DNA from: JAICYJ01 sp035695105
GTDB lineage: Bacteria; Actinomycetota; Thermoleophilia; Gaiellales; JAICJC01
Length of the DNA stretch: 5,286 nt
NCBI GenBank assembly: GCA_035695105.1
Contig: DASSEV010000094.1
Coordinates: 1 to 5,286 of the forward strand
Direction: 5' to 3'
Below, piece by piece: positions 1-5,286 of this stretch; positions within the stretch are counted from its first letter, which is position 1; the number at the start of each line of letters is the position of its first letter. Both the position numbers and the translations under genes were made by a program. The notes under the pieces are model-generated. The model was not told where the DNA came from. It saw only the letters and a program-made list of their open reading frames with translations, and made no database searches.

Positions 1-1
1 C

Positions 2-2248
2 GACGCGGTGCTGCTGCTCGACGACCTGCACTGGGCGGCGGCCGCGACCCTCGAGGTGGCGGCCCAGCTCGCCGGCAGGGTCTCCCTGCTCGCCGGCGTG
101 CGCAGCGGCGAGTCCCGCTCCGACCGGGCCCTCGAGCAACTGCAGGGCGCCGGGTTCGTGCCGCTGGTGCTCACCGGCCTGCCCGCCGACGCGTCCAGCG
201 AACTCGTGTCGTCGCTGCGTCCCGATCTGGGAGCTGCCGCCCGGGAGCGGCTGGTGCAGCGCACCGGAGGCAACCCCCTGCTGCTGCACGAACTGGTGTC
301 GACCGGCGAGCCGTCGGCATCGCTTCGGCTGGCGCTCGCCGCGCGCCTGCGCCGGCTCGACGCGGCCGGCCGGGAGGCCTTCGACCTGCTCGCCCTGGCG
401 GGTCGGCCCATCGCGGCCGAGGCTCTCGGCGAAGCCGGGGTGAAAAGCCTGGTGGACGCCGATCTCGTCACCACAGGGCCGTCCGGCGTCGCCGTCCGGC
501 ACGCACTGCTGGGCGAACTGGCGGTCGAGCAGATGCCCGCCGAGGTGCAGCGTGCATTGCATGCGCGCATCGCCCGAGGCGTCGACGACATCGGCGAGGC
601 GGCCCGGCACTACGCCCTCGCCGGCGAGCCGGACAACGCGCTCAAGGCGGCCATGCAGGCCGTGGCGCGCACCTCCCGCCCGGGCGAGCAGGCGAGCCAC
701 CTTGCGGTTGCGGCGGCCTGCGCGTCAGGTCCCGAGGCCGACGCGCTGCGCTTGCGCGCCGCACGCGCGCTCGAGGCCGCCCACGACTGGAAGGGCATGA
801 TCTCGATACTCGCGATGCTCGACGAGGACAACGTCGAAGCGCGCGCGGCGGCGTGCCTGATGCGGGCCCGGGGCGCGTGGACGGCCGGCGACGTCGATGA
901 GCTGCGTGCCGCGCTCGACGAGGGCCTGCGCCTGGCCGCCGGCACCGGCAGCGACATCGAGGTCCGGCTGCGCATCGAGCAGTCGCGGGTACCGCTGTTC
1001 GTCGACGTCGACCTCGAGCGGGGCGTCTCGATGGCGCGTGAGGCCTACAAACTCGCCACCGCGACGGGCGTCGACGTCCCCCGCGCGGAGTACCTCTACG
1101 GCACCGCGCTCGCTGTCGCCGACGACCCGACGGGCGCCGAGCACCTCGAAGAAGCGATCCGGGTGGCGCGCAAGGCCGGCGACACCAGCACCGAATTCCT
1201 CGCCGCCAACAACCTGATCAGCGTGCACGAGTCGGCCGGCGATCCGCCGTACGCCCGTCGCATCGCCCAGGAGTACATCGAGCGCTCCCGCGAGCTCGGC
1301 CTCGGCGAATGGGAGCGCACCATGCGGGTGGCGCTCGCGTCGCTCGACTTCCACATGGCGAACTACGCGAACGTGATCGCCGAGGGCGAGGAGCTGCTGA
1401 CCCAGCAGCTCGAACCGCGCGGGCGGGACCAGCTTCTCGAGGCGTTGTGTCTGACCCTCATCGACGTCGGCCGCATCGACGAGGCGCTACGCAGGCTCGA
1501 CGCCGTGAGCGCCGACATGGCCCAGGACTTCCGTGGCGAGATGCAGGCCCTGTGGGTACGCATCGAGGCTGCGGTGTGGGGCGGGCGGCCCGACCAGGCG
1601 CTGCCGTTGTGCGAGCGCTACCTGAGCGAGAACCCCGAGAACGACCCCAACATCCTCTTCGGCTGGGTCAGCCGGGCCTGGGCGCGCCTGGATCTCGGCC
1701 AGGACCCTGGGCCGCCGGCCCCGCCGCAGGTGCGCAAGATGCTGCTCTCGGTGCCGCTGGAGGTCGACGGTCTGCGGGCGATGTACGCCGGCGAGCACGA
1801 AGCCGCCGCCGAACTGTTCTGCAGCGCGGCTCGTTCCTGGGCGCCGTTCCACGTCCGGGGCGAGGTGCGCTGCCTGTGGGGTGCCGGCGAGGCGTTGCGC
1901 CGCGGCGGCAACCTCGCGGCTGCCGTGCCGCAGCTCGAGGCTGTTGAGGCCCGGGCCAAGGACCTCGGCATGCTGCCGATCCTCGCCCGCGTGCATCGCT
2001 CCCTGCGCGCTGCCGGACGCCACCGCTCGGCACCCCGTCGGCGCAGTGCGGGCAGCATCCTCACCGAGCGGCAGCGCGAGATCCTCGCGCTCGTCGCCCA
2101 AGGGCTGACCAACGCTCAGATCGCCACCCGTCTCGGTGTCTCCCGGCACACCGTGGTCACCCAGCTGGCGTCCGCGTCGGCCAAGCTCGGGGCGAGCAGC
2201 AGGGCGCAGGCGGCGTCGATGGCCGCGAGCGTGCTGCACGCGCCGTGA
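2..2248 (+). CDS. Large ATP-binding LuxR-family (LAL/MalT-like) transcriptional regulator, 5' end outside window
   Basis: The reading frame is open from base 2, and the gene is cut by the window edge. The first visible residues (D-A-V-L-L-L-D-D-L-H-W) are a Walker B strand, so the Walker A loop and true start lie upstream; the GTG at 8 is only an internal valine. Numbering from that GTG, residues 1-100 are the rest of a STAND/AAA_16-type ATPase domain, including the family-typical GGNPLLL-x-E stretch near 87-95. Residues about 195-680 are Ala/Leu/Arg-rich helices resembling TPR-like repeats. Residues 684-746 form a LuxR/GerE helix-turn-helix (LTERQREIL, then GLTNAQIATRLGVSRHTV). Family members are ATP-dependent signal-sensing activators that bind DNA through the C-terminal domain; the ligand and targets here are unknown. 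The stop overlaps the next gene's start by GTGA, suggesting coupled translation. Confidence 0.95.
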   Translation, partial: DAVLLLDDLHWAAAATLEVAAQLAGRVSLLAGVRSGESRSDRALEQLQGAGFVPLVLTGLPADASSELVSSLRPDLGAAARERLVQRTGGNPLLLHELVSTGEPSASLRLALAARLRRLDAAGREAFDLLALAGRPIAAEALGEAGVKSLVDADLVTTGPSGVAVRHALLGELAVEQMPAEVQRALHARIARGVDDIGEAARHYALAGEPDNALKAAMQAVARTSRPGEQASHLAVAAACASGPEADALRLRAARALEAAHDWKGMISILAMLDEDNVEARAAACLMRARGAWTAGDVDELRAALDEGLRLAAGTGSDIEVRLRIEQSRVPLFVDVDLERGVSMAREAYKLATATGVDVPRAEYLYGTALAVADDPTGAEHLEEAIRVARKAGDTSTEFLAANNLISVHESAGDPPYARRIAQEYIERSRELGLGEWERTMRVALASLDFHMANYANVIAEGEELLTQQLEPRGRDQLLEALCLTLIDVGRIDEALRRLDAVSADMAQDFRGEMQALWVRIEAAVWGGRPDQALPLCERYLSENPENDPNILFGWVSRAWARLDLGQDPGPPAPPQVRKMLLSVPLEVDGLRAMYAGEHEAAAELFCSAARSWAPFHVRGEVRCLWGAGEALRRGGNLAAAVPQLEAVEARAKDLGMLPILARVHRSLRAAGRHRSAPRRRSAGSILTERQREILALVAQGLTNAQIATRLGVSRHTVVTQLASASAKLGASSRAQAASMAASVLHAP

Positions 2249-2751
2249 GCCGCTTCGTGGTGCTCGAGGAGCACTCCCCCGCCGCCGTGGCGGCCGTGGC
2301 CGACGAGTTGGCCGCTGACGGTGCGCAGATCGTGCGCGGGTGGCGCAAACCGATTCCCGGCGTCCAGCTGGTGTGCGTGGGCACGGTGCGTTCGCCGGCC
2401 GATGCCGCCGCCGCGGTGATGTGCGCGGTGGACGGCGCCCGGCTCGTGGTCGTCGCCGACGCCGAGCGGGACCTCATCGACAGCCTGTGCGACGACCTGC
2501 GCCATCTCGGCCGGCTCGACCATCGCATCGGCGAGGAAGAAGTGCTCGAGCTCCCCGAGGACCATCGGCAACTGCTCGCTCTCCTGCTGGGGGGCGCGAC
2601 CCTCGGTCAGGCGGCGCAGGCGCTGCACATTTCCCGGCGCACCGCCGACCGGCGGCTGGCGGCCGCGCGGGCCCTGCTGGGCGCGCAGACCACCTCCGAA
2701 GCGGTCGCCGCCGCGTCCCGCCTGGGCGTCCGCCCGGCGCAGCGTCACTGA
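2245..2751 (+). CDS. Small LuxR-like helix-turn-helix protein with unassigned N-terminal domain
   Basis: This 168-aa cytoplasmic protein starts at a GTG whose first bases overlap the stop of the large upstream regulator (GTGA, 2245-2248), so it is probably translated by coupling from the same mRNA. Residues 1-95 alternate predicted strands (RFVVLEE, AQIVRGW, VQLVCVGTV, ARLVVVAD) with Ala-rich helices, an alpha/beta fold pattern I cannot assign to a family. I see no convincing receiver-type phospho-aspartate pocket. Residues about 103-160 read as a LuxR/sigma-4-like DNA-binding domain: LPEDHRQLLALLLGG, then TLGQAAQALHISRRTADRRL as the helix-turn-helix, then a tail (TTSEAVAAA) matching the last helix of LuxR domains. 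It is likely a DNA-binding partner or target-specific regulator working with its neighbour. The DNA-binding call is fairly firm; its role is inference. Its 3' end overlaps the convergent GNAT gene by 7 bases. Confidence 0.82.
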   Translation: MSRFVVLEEHSPAAVAAVADELAADGAQIVRGWRKPIPGVQLVCVGTVRSPADAAAAVMCAVDGARLVVVADAERDLIDSLCDDLRHLGRLDHRIGEEEVLELPEDHRQLLALLLGGATLGQAAQALHISRRTADRRLAAARALLGAQTTSEAVAAASRLGVRPAQRH

Positions 2752-3263
2752 CCGCCGGTCGCCAGCTGCTTGGCGTAGAACAGGGCGTCGCGGTGGCAGG
2801 CGTAGTGGCCGAAGGCCTCGGAGCTCGTATAGCCCGCCTGCTGATAGAGCGCGACGGCCTCGGGCTGCTCCGGACCCGTGTTGAGGACGAGCCGGCGCAC
2901 TCCGGCCGCCGCCGCCGTGCTCTCGAGCTCGGCGAGCATGAGCCGAGCGAGCCCGCGTCGGCGCGCCGGCGCGGCGACGTACATGCGCTTGATCTCCGCC
3001 TCGTCTCCCGCGGTACGCCGCCAGCCGCCGGTCGCCACGGGCTCGCCGTCGAGCACCCCGACCAGGAACAGGCCGTTCGGGGGGTCGAACTCGCCGGGAT
3101 CGACCGCGGCGGCGTCCGGACCGCCGTAGAGCTGGACGTACTCCCGCTGGACCTCGGCCACCATGCGCACCACGTCGGGATCTTCGTAGCTGCGCGCTTC
3201 GATGAGGAACGGCACACCGGCGAGGCTACGAGCGGACCCCGACAGCCGACCGTACGCGCTCAC
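2745..3263 (-). CDS. GNAT-family N-acetyltransferase
   Basis: This 172-aa protein has a GNAT fold. The acetyl-CoA pyrophosphate-binding motif (R/Q-x-x-G-x-G/A) is R101-R-R-G104-L-A106, following the strand EAEIKRMYVAP-like at 88-100. The motif B region is LVLNTG (125-130), then EAVALYQQAGY (135-145), with Tyr140 in the position often used as general acid. Such enzymes transfer acetyl from acetyl-CoA to an amine; the substrate here cannot be read from sequence. I chose the GTG at 3263 because it overlaps the thiL stop (GTGA, 3260-3263) and has a weak GAG about 8 bases upstream, fitting translational coupling. An internal GTG at 3215 (Val17, giving a start like MPFLIEARSYED) is a serious alternative, because homology to the domain begins about there. 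It is probably co-transcribed with thiL. Its 3' end overlaps the opposing regulator gene. Confidence 0.92.
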   Translation of the reverse strand: MSAYGRLSGSARSLAGVPFLIEARSYEDPDVVRMVAEVQREYVQLYGGPDAAAVDPGEFDPPNGLFLVGVLDGEPVATGGWRRTAGDEAEIKRMYVAAPARRRGLARLMLAELESTAAAAGVRRLVLNTGPEQPEAVALYQQAGYTSSEAFGHYACHRDALFYAKQLATGGQ

Positions 3264-4195
3264 CGGTAGTGCTCGTGGCCACCCACCGGCCAGCGACGCC
3301 CGTCGACCCGCACGCCCTCCCCCTCGCGCACCATCCCGATCACCCGCCAGGGTTCCGGCAACTCGGTGCCCTGCGGGAAGGTCGCGGCGAGCGCGTAGTC
3401 GTCGCCACCGGTCATCACCCAGACCGCGGGATCCACGTTGAGCGCAGCGCCGACCTCACGCAGTTTCGCCGGGATCTCGACCGCGTCGCCGCGCACCTCG
3501 ATGCGGACGCTGCTCGCCTCGGCGATGTGGCCGAGGTCGGCCACGAGTCCGTCGCTGACGTCGGTCATCGCGGTCGCGCCCAGTTCGGCGGCGCGCGGCC
3601 CCTCGAAGTACGCCGGTTCCGGTCGGCGGTGCGCGGTGACCACCTGCACCGGGGACCGGAAACCGCGTCCGAGCACGGCGAATCCGGCCGCCGCCCAGCC
3701 GAGCCGGCCGCACACGGCCACGACGTCGCCGACCCGCGCCCCGCCGAGCGTGATCGGTTCGCGGCCGTGCAGATCACCGAGGGCGGTGACGGCGATCGTC
3801 ACCACGTCGGCAGCCGTGACGTCCCCGCCGACGATCGCGGCCTCGGCGCGCGCACACTCGGCCCGCAGACCGCTGATCAGCCCGTCCACCCACGAGAGCT
3901 CCAGCGCCCCCGGCGCGCCGAACCCCACCAGCAGCGCCGTCGGCGCCGCGCCCATCGCGACGATGTCGGAGAACGCCCGGGCAGCGGCCTTGTGCCCGAC
4001 GTCCTCGGCGGTCGACCAGTCCCGGCGGAAGTGCCTGTTCTCGATCAACATGTCGGTCGAGGCGACCACGCGGGAGTCGGAGGCGGCGACCACGGCCGCG
4101 TCGTCTCCTGGTCCGAGCAGGATCGACGGAGTCGTCTCGAGCCCGCCGGCAACGCGTGCGATGAGACCGAACTCGCCGAGGTCCGAAACGGTGAT
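3260..4195 (-). CDS. thiL: Thiamine-monophosphate kinase ThiL, probably initiated at ATC
   Basis: ThiL phosphorylates thiamine monophosphate to thiamine pyrophosphate with ATP, the last step of cofactor synthesis, in the cytoplasm. With the ATC start the protein is 311 aa, normal for the family. Visible motifs are LGEFGLI (6-12), the nucleotide/Mg loop GPGDDAA (28-34), STDML (46-50), the SDIVAMGA segment (76-83), IVGGD (121-125), DVSDG (212-216) and GGDDYAL (263-269). No ATG, GTG or TTG exists in frame between the upstream stop (4277-4279) and the GTG at 4093. That GTG would delete the first 34 residues, including GPGDD, so it cannot be the true start of an active enzyme. ATC at 4195-4193 lies 8 bases after GGAAGG and gives a plausible N-terminus (MTVSDLGEF). 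A mutated or misread ATG is the alternative. The stop overlaps the downstream GNAT start. Function is firm; the start is inferred. Confidence 0.95.
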   Translation of the reverse strand: MTVSDLGEFGLIARVAGGLETTPSILLGPGDDAAVVAASDSRVVASTDMLIENRHFRRDWSTAEDVGHKAAARAFSDIVAMGAAPTALLVGFGAPGALELSWVDGLISGLRAECARAEAAIVGGDVTAADVVTIAVTALGDLHGREPITLGGARVGDVVAVCGRLGWAAAGFAVLGRGFRSPVQVVTAHRRPEPAYFEGPRAAELGATAMTDVSDGLVADLGHIAEASSVRIEVRGDAVEIPAKLREVGAALNVDPAVWVMTGGDDYALAATFPQGTELPEPWRVIGMVREGEGVRVDGRRWPVGGHEHYR

Positions 4196-4202
4196 GGCCG
4201 TG

Positions 4203-4209
4203 CCCTTCC
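4203..4209 (-). promoter_or_regulatory. Ribosome binding site of thiL pointing to an ATC start
   Basis: On the minus strand the purine run GGAAGGG ends 7 bases before ATC at 4195 (8 bases counting from GGAAGG). It is the only clear Shine-Dalgarno-like sequence near the conserved N-terminus. Its spacing picks out ATC, not the ACG at 4201-4199, which would be only 2 bases from GGAAGG. Confidence 0.55.
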
Positions 4210-4334
4210 GTGTGCTGGGTGGGTGCTGCTCCGCATCCCGCGCTGCCCGCCCACCATCGTGCCTGCAACGCCTGCGCTAGGTTCTACCGGTCCCCCAGTC
4301 GCGGTCGCCAGAAGGACGCGCCGTGACGTGACGC

Positions 4335-4343
4335 GGAAGCGGG
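4335..4343 (+). promoter_or_regulatory. Ribosome binding site of the RAM-domain gene
   Basis: GGAAGCGGG precedes the tandem start codons GTG (4347) and ATG (4350). GGAAG is 7 bases from the GTG and 10 from the ATG, while GGG is 6 from the ATG, so either codon could be used. The difference is one residue. Confidence 0.5.
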
Positions 4344-4349
4344 TGCGTG

Positions 4350-4586
4350 ATGAGTGTCGGTGCCTATGTGCTGATCCAGACCGAGGTCGGCAAAGCCGCG
4401 ACCGTTGCCGAGACCATTCGCAGCCTGGACGGTGTCGCGAGTGCCGACGACGTCACGGGACCGTACGACGTGATCGTGCGCGTCGAGGCCGAGACCGTCG
4501 ACGAGCTCGGCAAGCTGGTGGTCGCGAACGTCCAGGCTGTGCAGGGCATCACCCGCACCCTGACGTGTCCGGTCGTCCACCTCTGA
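4350..4586 (+). CDS. Stand-alone Lrp/AsnC ligand-binding (RAM) domain protein
   Basis: This 78-aa protein is essentially one RAM domain of the Lrp/AsnC family, with a beta-alpha-beta-beta-alpha-beta pattern: AYVLIQTEVG (strand 1), AATVAETIRSL (helix 1), VASADDVTG (strand 2), YDVIVRVEA (strand 3), VDELGKLVVANVQAV (helix 2), ITRTLTCPVV (strand 4). The Gly-Pro-Tyr-Asp turn between strands 2 and 3 is typical. It has no N-terminal helix-turn-helix, so it cannot bind DNA as full-length Lrp does. RAM-only proteins form ring-like oligomers and bind small molecules such as amino acids; the ligand and partner here are unknown. ATG 4350 was chosen over the adjoining GTG 4347; both have acceptable ribosome-binding spacing. 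It is divergent from thiL and 56 bases ahead of the DUF3515 gene, and is likely co-transcribed with the latter. Confidence 0.93.
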   Translation: MSVGAYVLIQTEVGKAATVAETIRSLDGVASADDVTGPYDVIVRVEAETVDELGKLVVANVQAVQGITRTLTCPVVHL

Positions 4587-4631
4587 CCGGCCGTCGCTGA
4601 GGCCGATGCCGACGGGCGCGATGCACTGAAC

Positions 4632-4635
4632 GGAG
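4632..4635 (+). promoter_or_regulatory. Ribosome binding site of the DUF3515 gene pointing to an ATC start
   Basis: GGAG lies 7 bases ahead of ATC at 4643. No similar purine run precedes the GTG at 4703 or the CTG at 4670, so this site favours ATC as the initiation codon. Confidence 0.45.
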
Positions 4636-4642
4636 CACTTCG

Positions 4643-5227
4643 ATCGATCCCGTCTACCGCCGTGCCGCGCTGATCGCCACCGCGATCACGCTGCCGCTGC
4701 TGGTGATCGCCATAGTCGCCCTGAACCTGGCCGGGGGCGGCTCTCCGCAGCAGTCGTCGCCGCCGACCGGCGCGCCCGGACCGCTGTCGCTCTCCGCTCC
4801 CCCGCACGTCCAGCAGCAGGCGGGGGCATGCGCGAAAGTGCTGGCCAAGCTCCCGGTGCGCGTGGATCGGCTGGCGCAGCGCGTGGTGCACACGACGCCG
4901 GAGACCCCGTTCGTCGTCGCGTGGGGCGATCCGCCGGTGGTGCTGCGGTGCGGAGTGGATCGTCCCGCCTCGCTGCACGCCGGCTCCAGCGCCCAGTACT
5001 TCTCCGCGACCGGCCCGAACGGACCGTACTTCGACGTCTCGTCGGACGGTCAGTCGCAGGTGTTCACCTCGGTCGACCGGGCCGCGTACATCAGCATCGC
5101 CATCCCCGCGCAATACCGTGCGGGACCGCTGACGCCGCTCGCCCGAGCCATCGCCGCGGCCTTGCCGCCGGTGTGCACCACCGAACCCGCCGCGCCGCTC
5201 GCGCAGCACTGCACGCGGCGCCAGTGA
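4643..5227 (+). CDS. DUF3515-family membrane-anchored or secreted protein, probably initiated at ATC
   Basis: The family has no assigned function; I recognise it by its pattern and by the neighbouring genes (compare Rv2980 beside thiL in M. tuberculosis). With the ATC start it is 194 aa. Residues 1-7 (MDPVYRR) carry positive charge, about 8-30 form a hydrophobic anchor or signal segment (ALIATAITLPLLVIAIVALNL), and a Gly/Ser/Pro linker runs to about 50. The globular part follows, with Cys63, Cys103, Cys178 and Cys190, which could form disulfides outside the membrane, and a WGDPPVVLRCG motif at 94-104. The frame is open from 4601 but has no ATG, GTG or TTG before GTG 4703, which would cut the hydrophobic segment to about 10 residues and lacks a ribosome site. 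ATC 4643 follows GGAG at 7 bases. Family call is good; start is inferred. The stop sits inside the first copy of a tandem repeat. Confidence 0.87.
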   Translation: MDPVYRRAALIATAITLPLLVIAIVALNLAGGGSPQQSSPPTGAPGPLSLSAPPHVQQQAGACAKVLAKLPVRVDRLAQRVVHTTPETPFVVAWGDPPVVLRCGVDRPASLHAGSSAQYFSATGPNGPYFDVSSDGQSQVFTSVDRAAYISIAIPAQYRAGPLTPLARAIAAALPPVCTTEPAAPLAQHCTRRQ

Positions 5228-5259
5228 CGAGTTTTCATGTTGAGTGACGAGTTTTCATG
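5223..5259. repeat. Tandem pair of a perfect 17-bp repeat with 20-bp period
   Basis: AGTGACGAGTTTTCATG occurs at 5223-5239 and again, identical, at 5243-5259, separated by TTG plus A/T-flank (TTG at 5240-5242). The unit is much richer in A/T than its surroundings. The first copy contains the TGA stop of the DUF3515 gene (5225-5227). Two copies are visible; more could lie beyond the window only if the array resumes after the hairpin. It might be a dispersed intergenic repeat or a binding site. Its role is unknown. Confidence 0.9.
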
Positions 5260-5262
5260 ATC

Positions 5263-5286
5263 GGAGACGTCCGTACGTCCGTCTCC
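5263..5286. terminator. Inverted repeat, candidate factor-independent or bidirectional terminator
   Basis: GGAGACG (5263-5269) and CGTCTCC (5280-5286) are perfect complements around a 10-base loop, giving a 7-bp GC-rich stem 35 bases after the DUF3515 stop. The loop contains the palindrome CGTACG. The window ends exactly at the right arm, so any U-tract or further pairing cannot be seen. Many actinobacterial terminators lack U-tracts, and position after a last gene fits termination. Confidence 0.45.

Larger units (their letters stand above)
4196..4349. promoter_or_regulatory. Divergent intergenic region between thiL and the RAM-domain gene
   Basis: These about 150 bases separate two divergent genes and must hold the promoter of at least the right-hand unit. 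On the + strand TAGGTT at 4278-4283 fits an actinobacterial -10 (TAnnnT), but I see no good -35 at 16-19 bases upstream. The repeated GTGAC in GTGACGTGACG at 4323-4333 might be an operator half-site pair; this is weak. I looked for a TPP riboswitch ahead of thiL on the minus strand and found none of its conserved elements, such as CUGAGA. Confidence 0.35.

Noticed and set aside
1487..2239. 250-codon open frame on - antisense to the LuxR regulator, and a similar one at 725-1354
   Set aside because: Both are shadows of the well-supported regulator; no recognisable motif and no convincing start site.
4196..4349. TPP riboswitch ahead of thiL
   Set aside because: Conserved riboswitch elements are absent from the minus strand of this region.
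3269..4600. 443-codon open frame on + antisense to thiL
   Set aside because: Composition is Arg/His/Gly/Pro-rich with no domain, and it lies antisense to a clear thiL; long shadow frames are expected at this GC content.
4591..4615. CCGTCG / CGACGG inverted repeat after the RAM gene
   Set aside because: A 6-bp stem with a 13-base loop and no U-tract is easily found by chance in such GC-rich DNA.
4606..4629. Seven-residue frame MPTGAMH between the RAM and DUF3515 genes
   Set aside because: Too short and with poor ribosome-site spacing; no leader-peptide features such as runs of one amino acid.
5050..5238. Minus-strand frame starting in the tandem repeat (MKTRHWRR...)
   Set aside because: It is antisense to the DUF3515 gene, has no ribosome site that I can see, and its start arises from the repeat unit.
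5223..5259. CRISPR array
   Set aside because: Only two copies with a 3-base gap; spacers are absent and no cas genes are present.

Overview
The window is very GC-rich, with coding on both strands, short gaps, GTG starts and 4-base stop/start overlaps. This points to a high-GC actinomycete. The set thiL, a stand-alone Lrp/AsnC ligand-binding (RAM) protein and a DUF3515 membrane-anchored protein recalls the thiL (Rv2977c) to Rv2980 neighbourhood of Mycobacterium tuberculosis. A member of Mycobacteriales (Rhodococcus/Nocardia/Gordonia-like) is therefore the best guess. The genus is inference, because no rRNA or other marker is present.

Left part (2-2751, + strand): the 3' portion of a large LuxR-type regulator enters from the left edge. 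It begins at its Walker B motif, so its Walker A is outside the window, and it has a helical-repeat middle and a C-terminal LuxR helix-turn-helix. Its stop overlaps (GTGA) the start of a 168-aa protein with an unassigned alpha/beta N-terminal half and its own C-terminal LuxR-like helix-turn-helix. The two look like a translationally coupled regulator pair.

Middle part (2745-4195, - strand): thiL (thiamine-monophosphate kinase) is followed by a GNAT acetyltransferase whose GTG start overlaps the thiL stop (GTGA again). The GNAT gene converges on the small regulator, and their 3' ends overlap by 7 bases, leaving no room for a separate terminator.

Right part (4196-5286): a divergent intergenic region of about 150 bp separates thiL from a 78-aa RAM-domain protein and the DUF3515 protein, both on + . 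Immediately after the DUF3515 stop there is a tandem pair of a perfect 17-bp, relatively AT-rich repeat, then a 7-bp-stem inverted repeat that runs to the window end and may be a terminator.

The most notable observation is that both thiL and the DUF3515 gene lack any in-frame ATG, GTG or TTG upstream of essential N-terminal sequence. In both, an ATC codon lies 7-8 bases after a Shine-Dalgarno-like purine run. This is either genuine non-canonical initiation in two close genes or a sequence error in both. No stretch longer than 300 bases is without a gene, and no RNA gene, insertion sequence or CRISPR array was seen.
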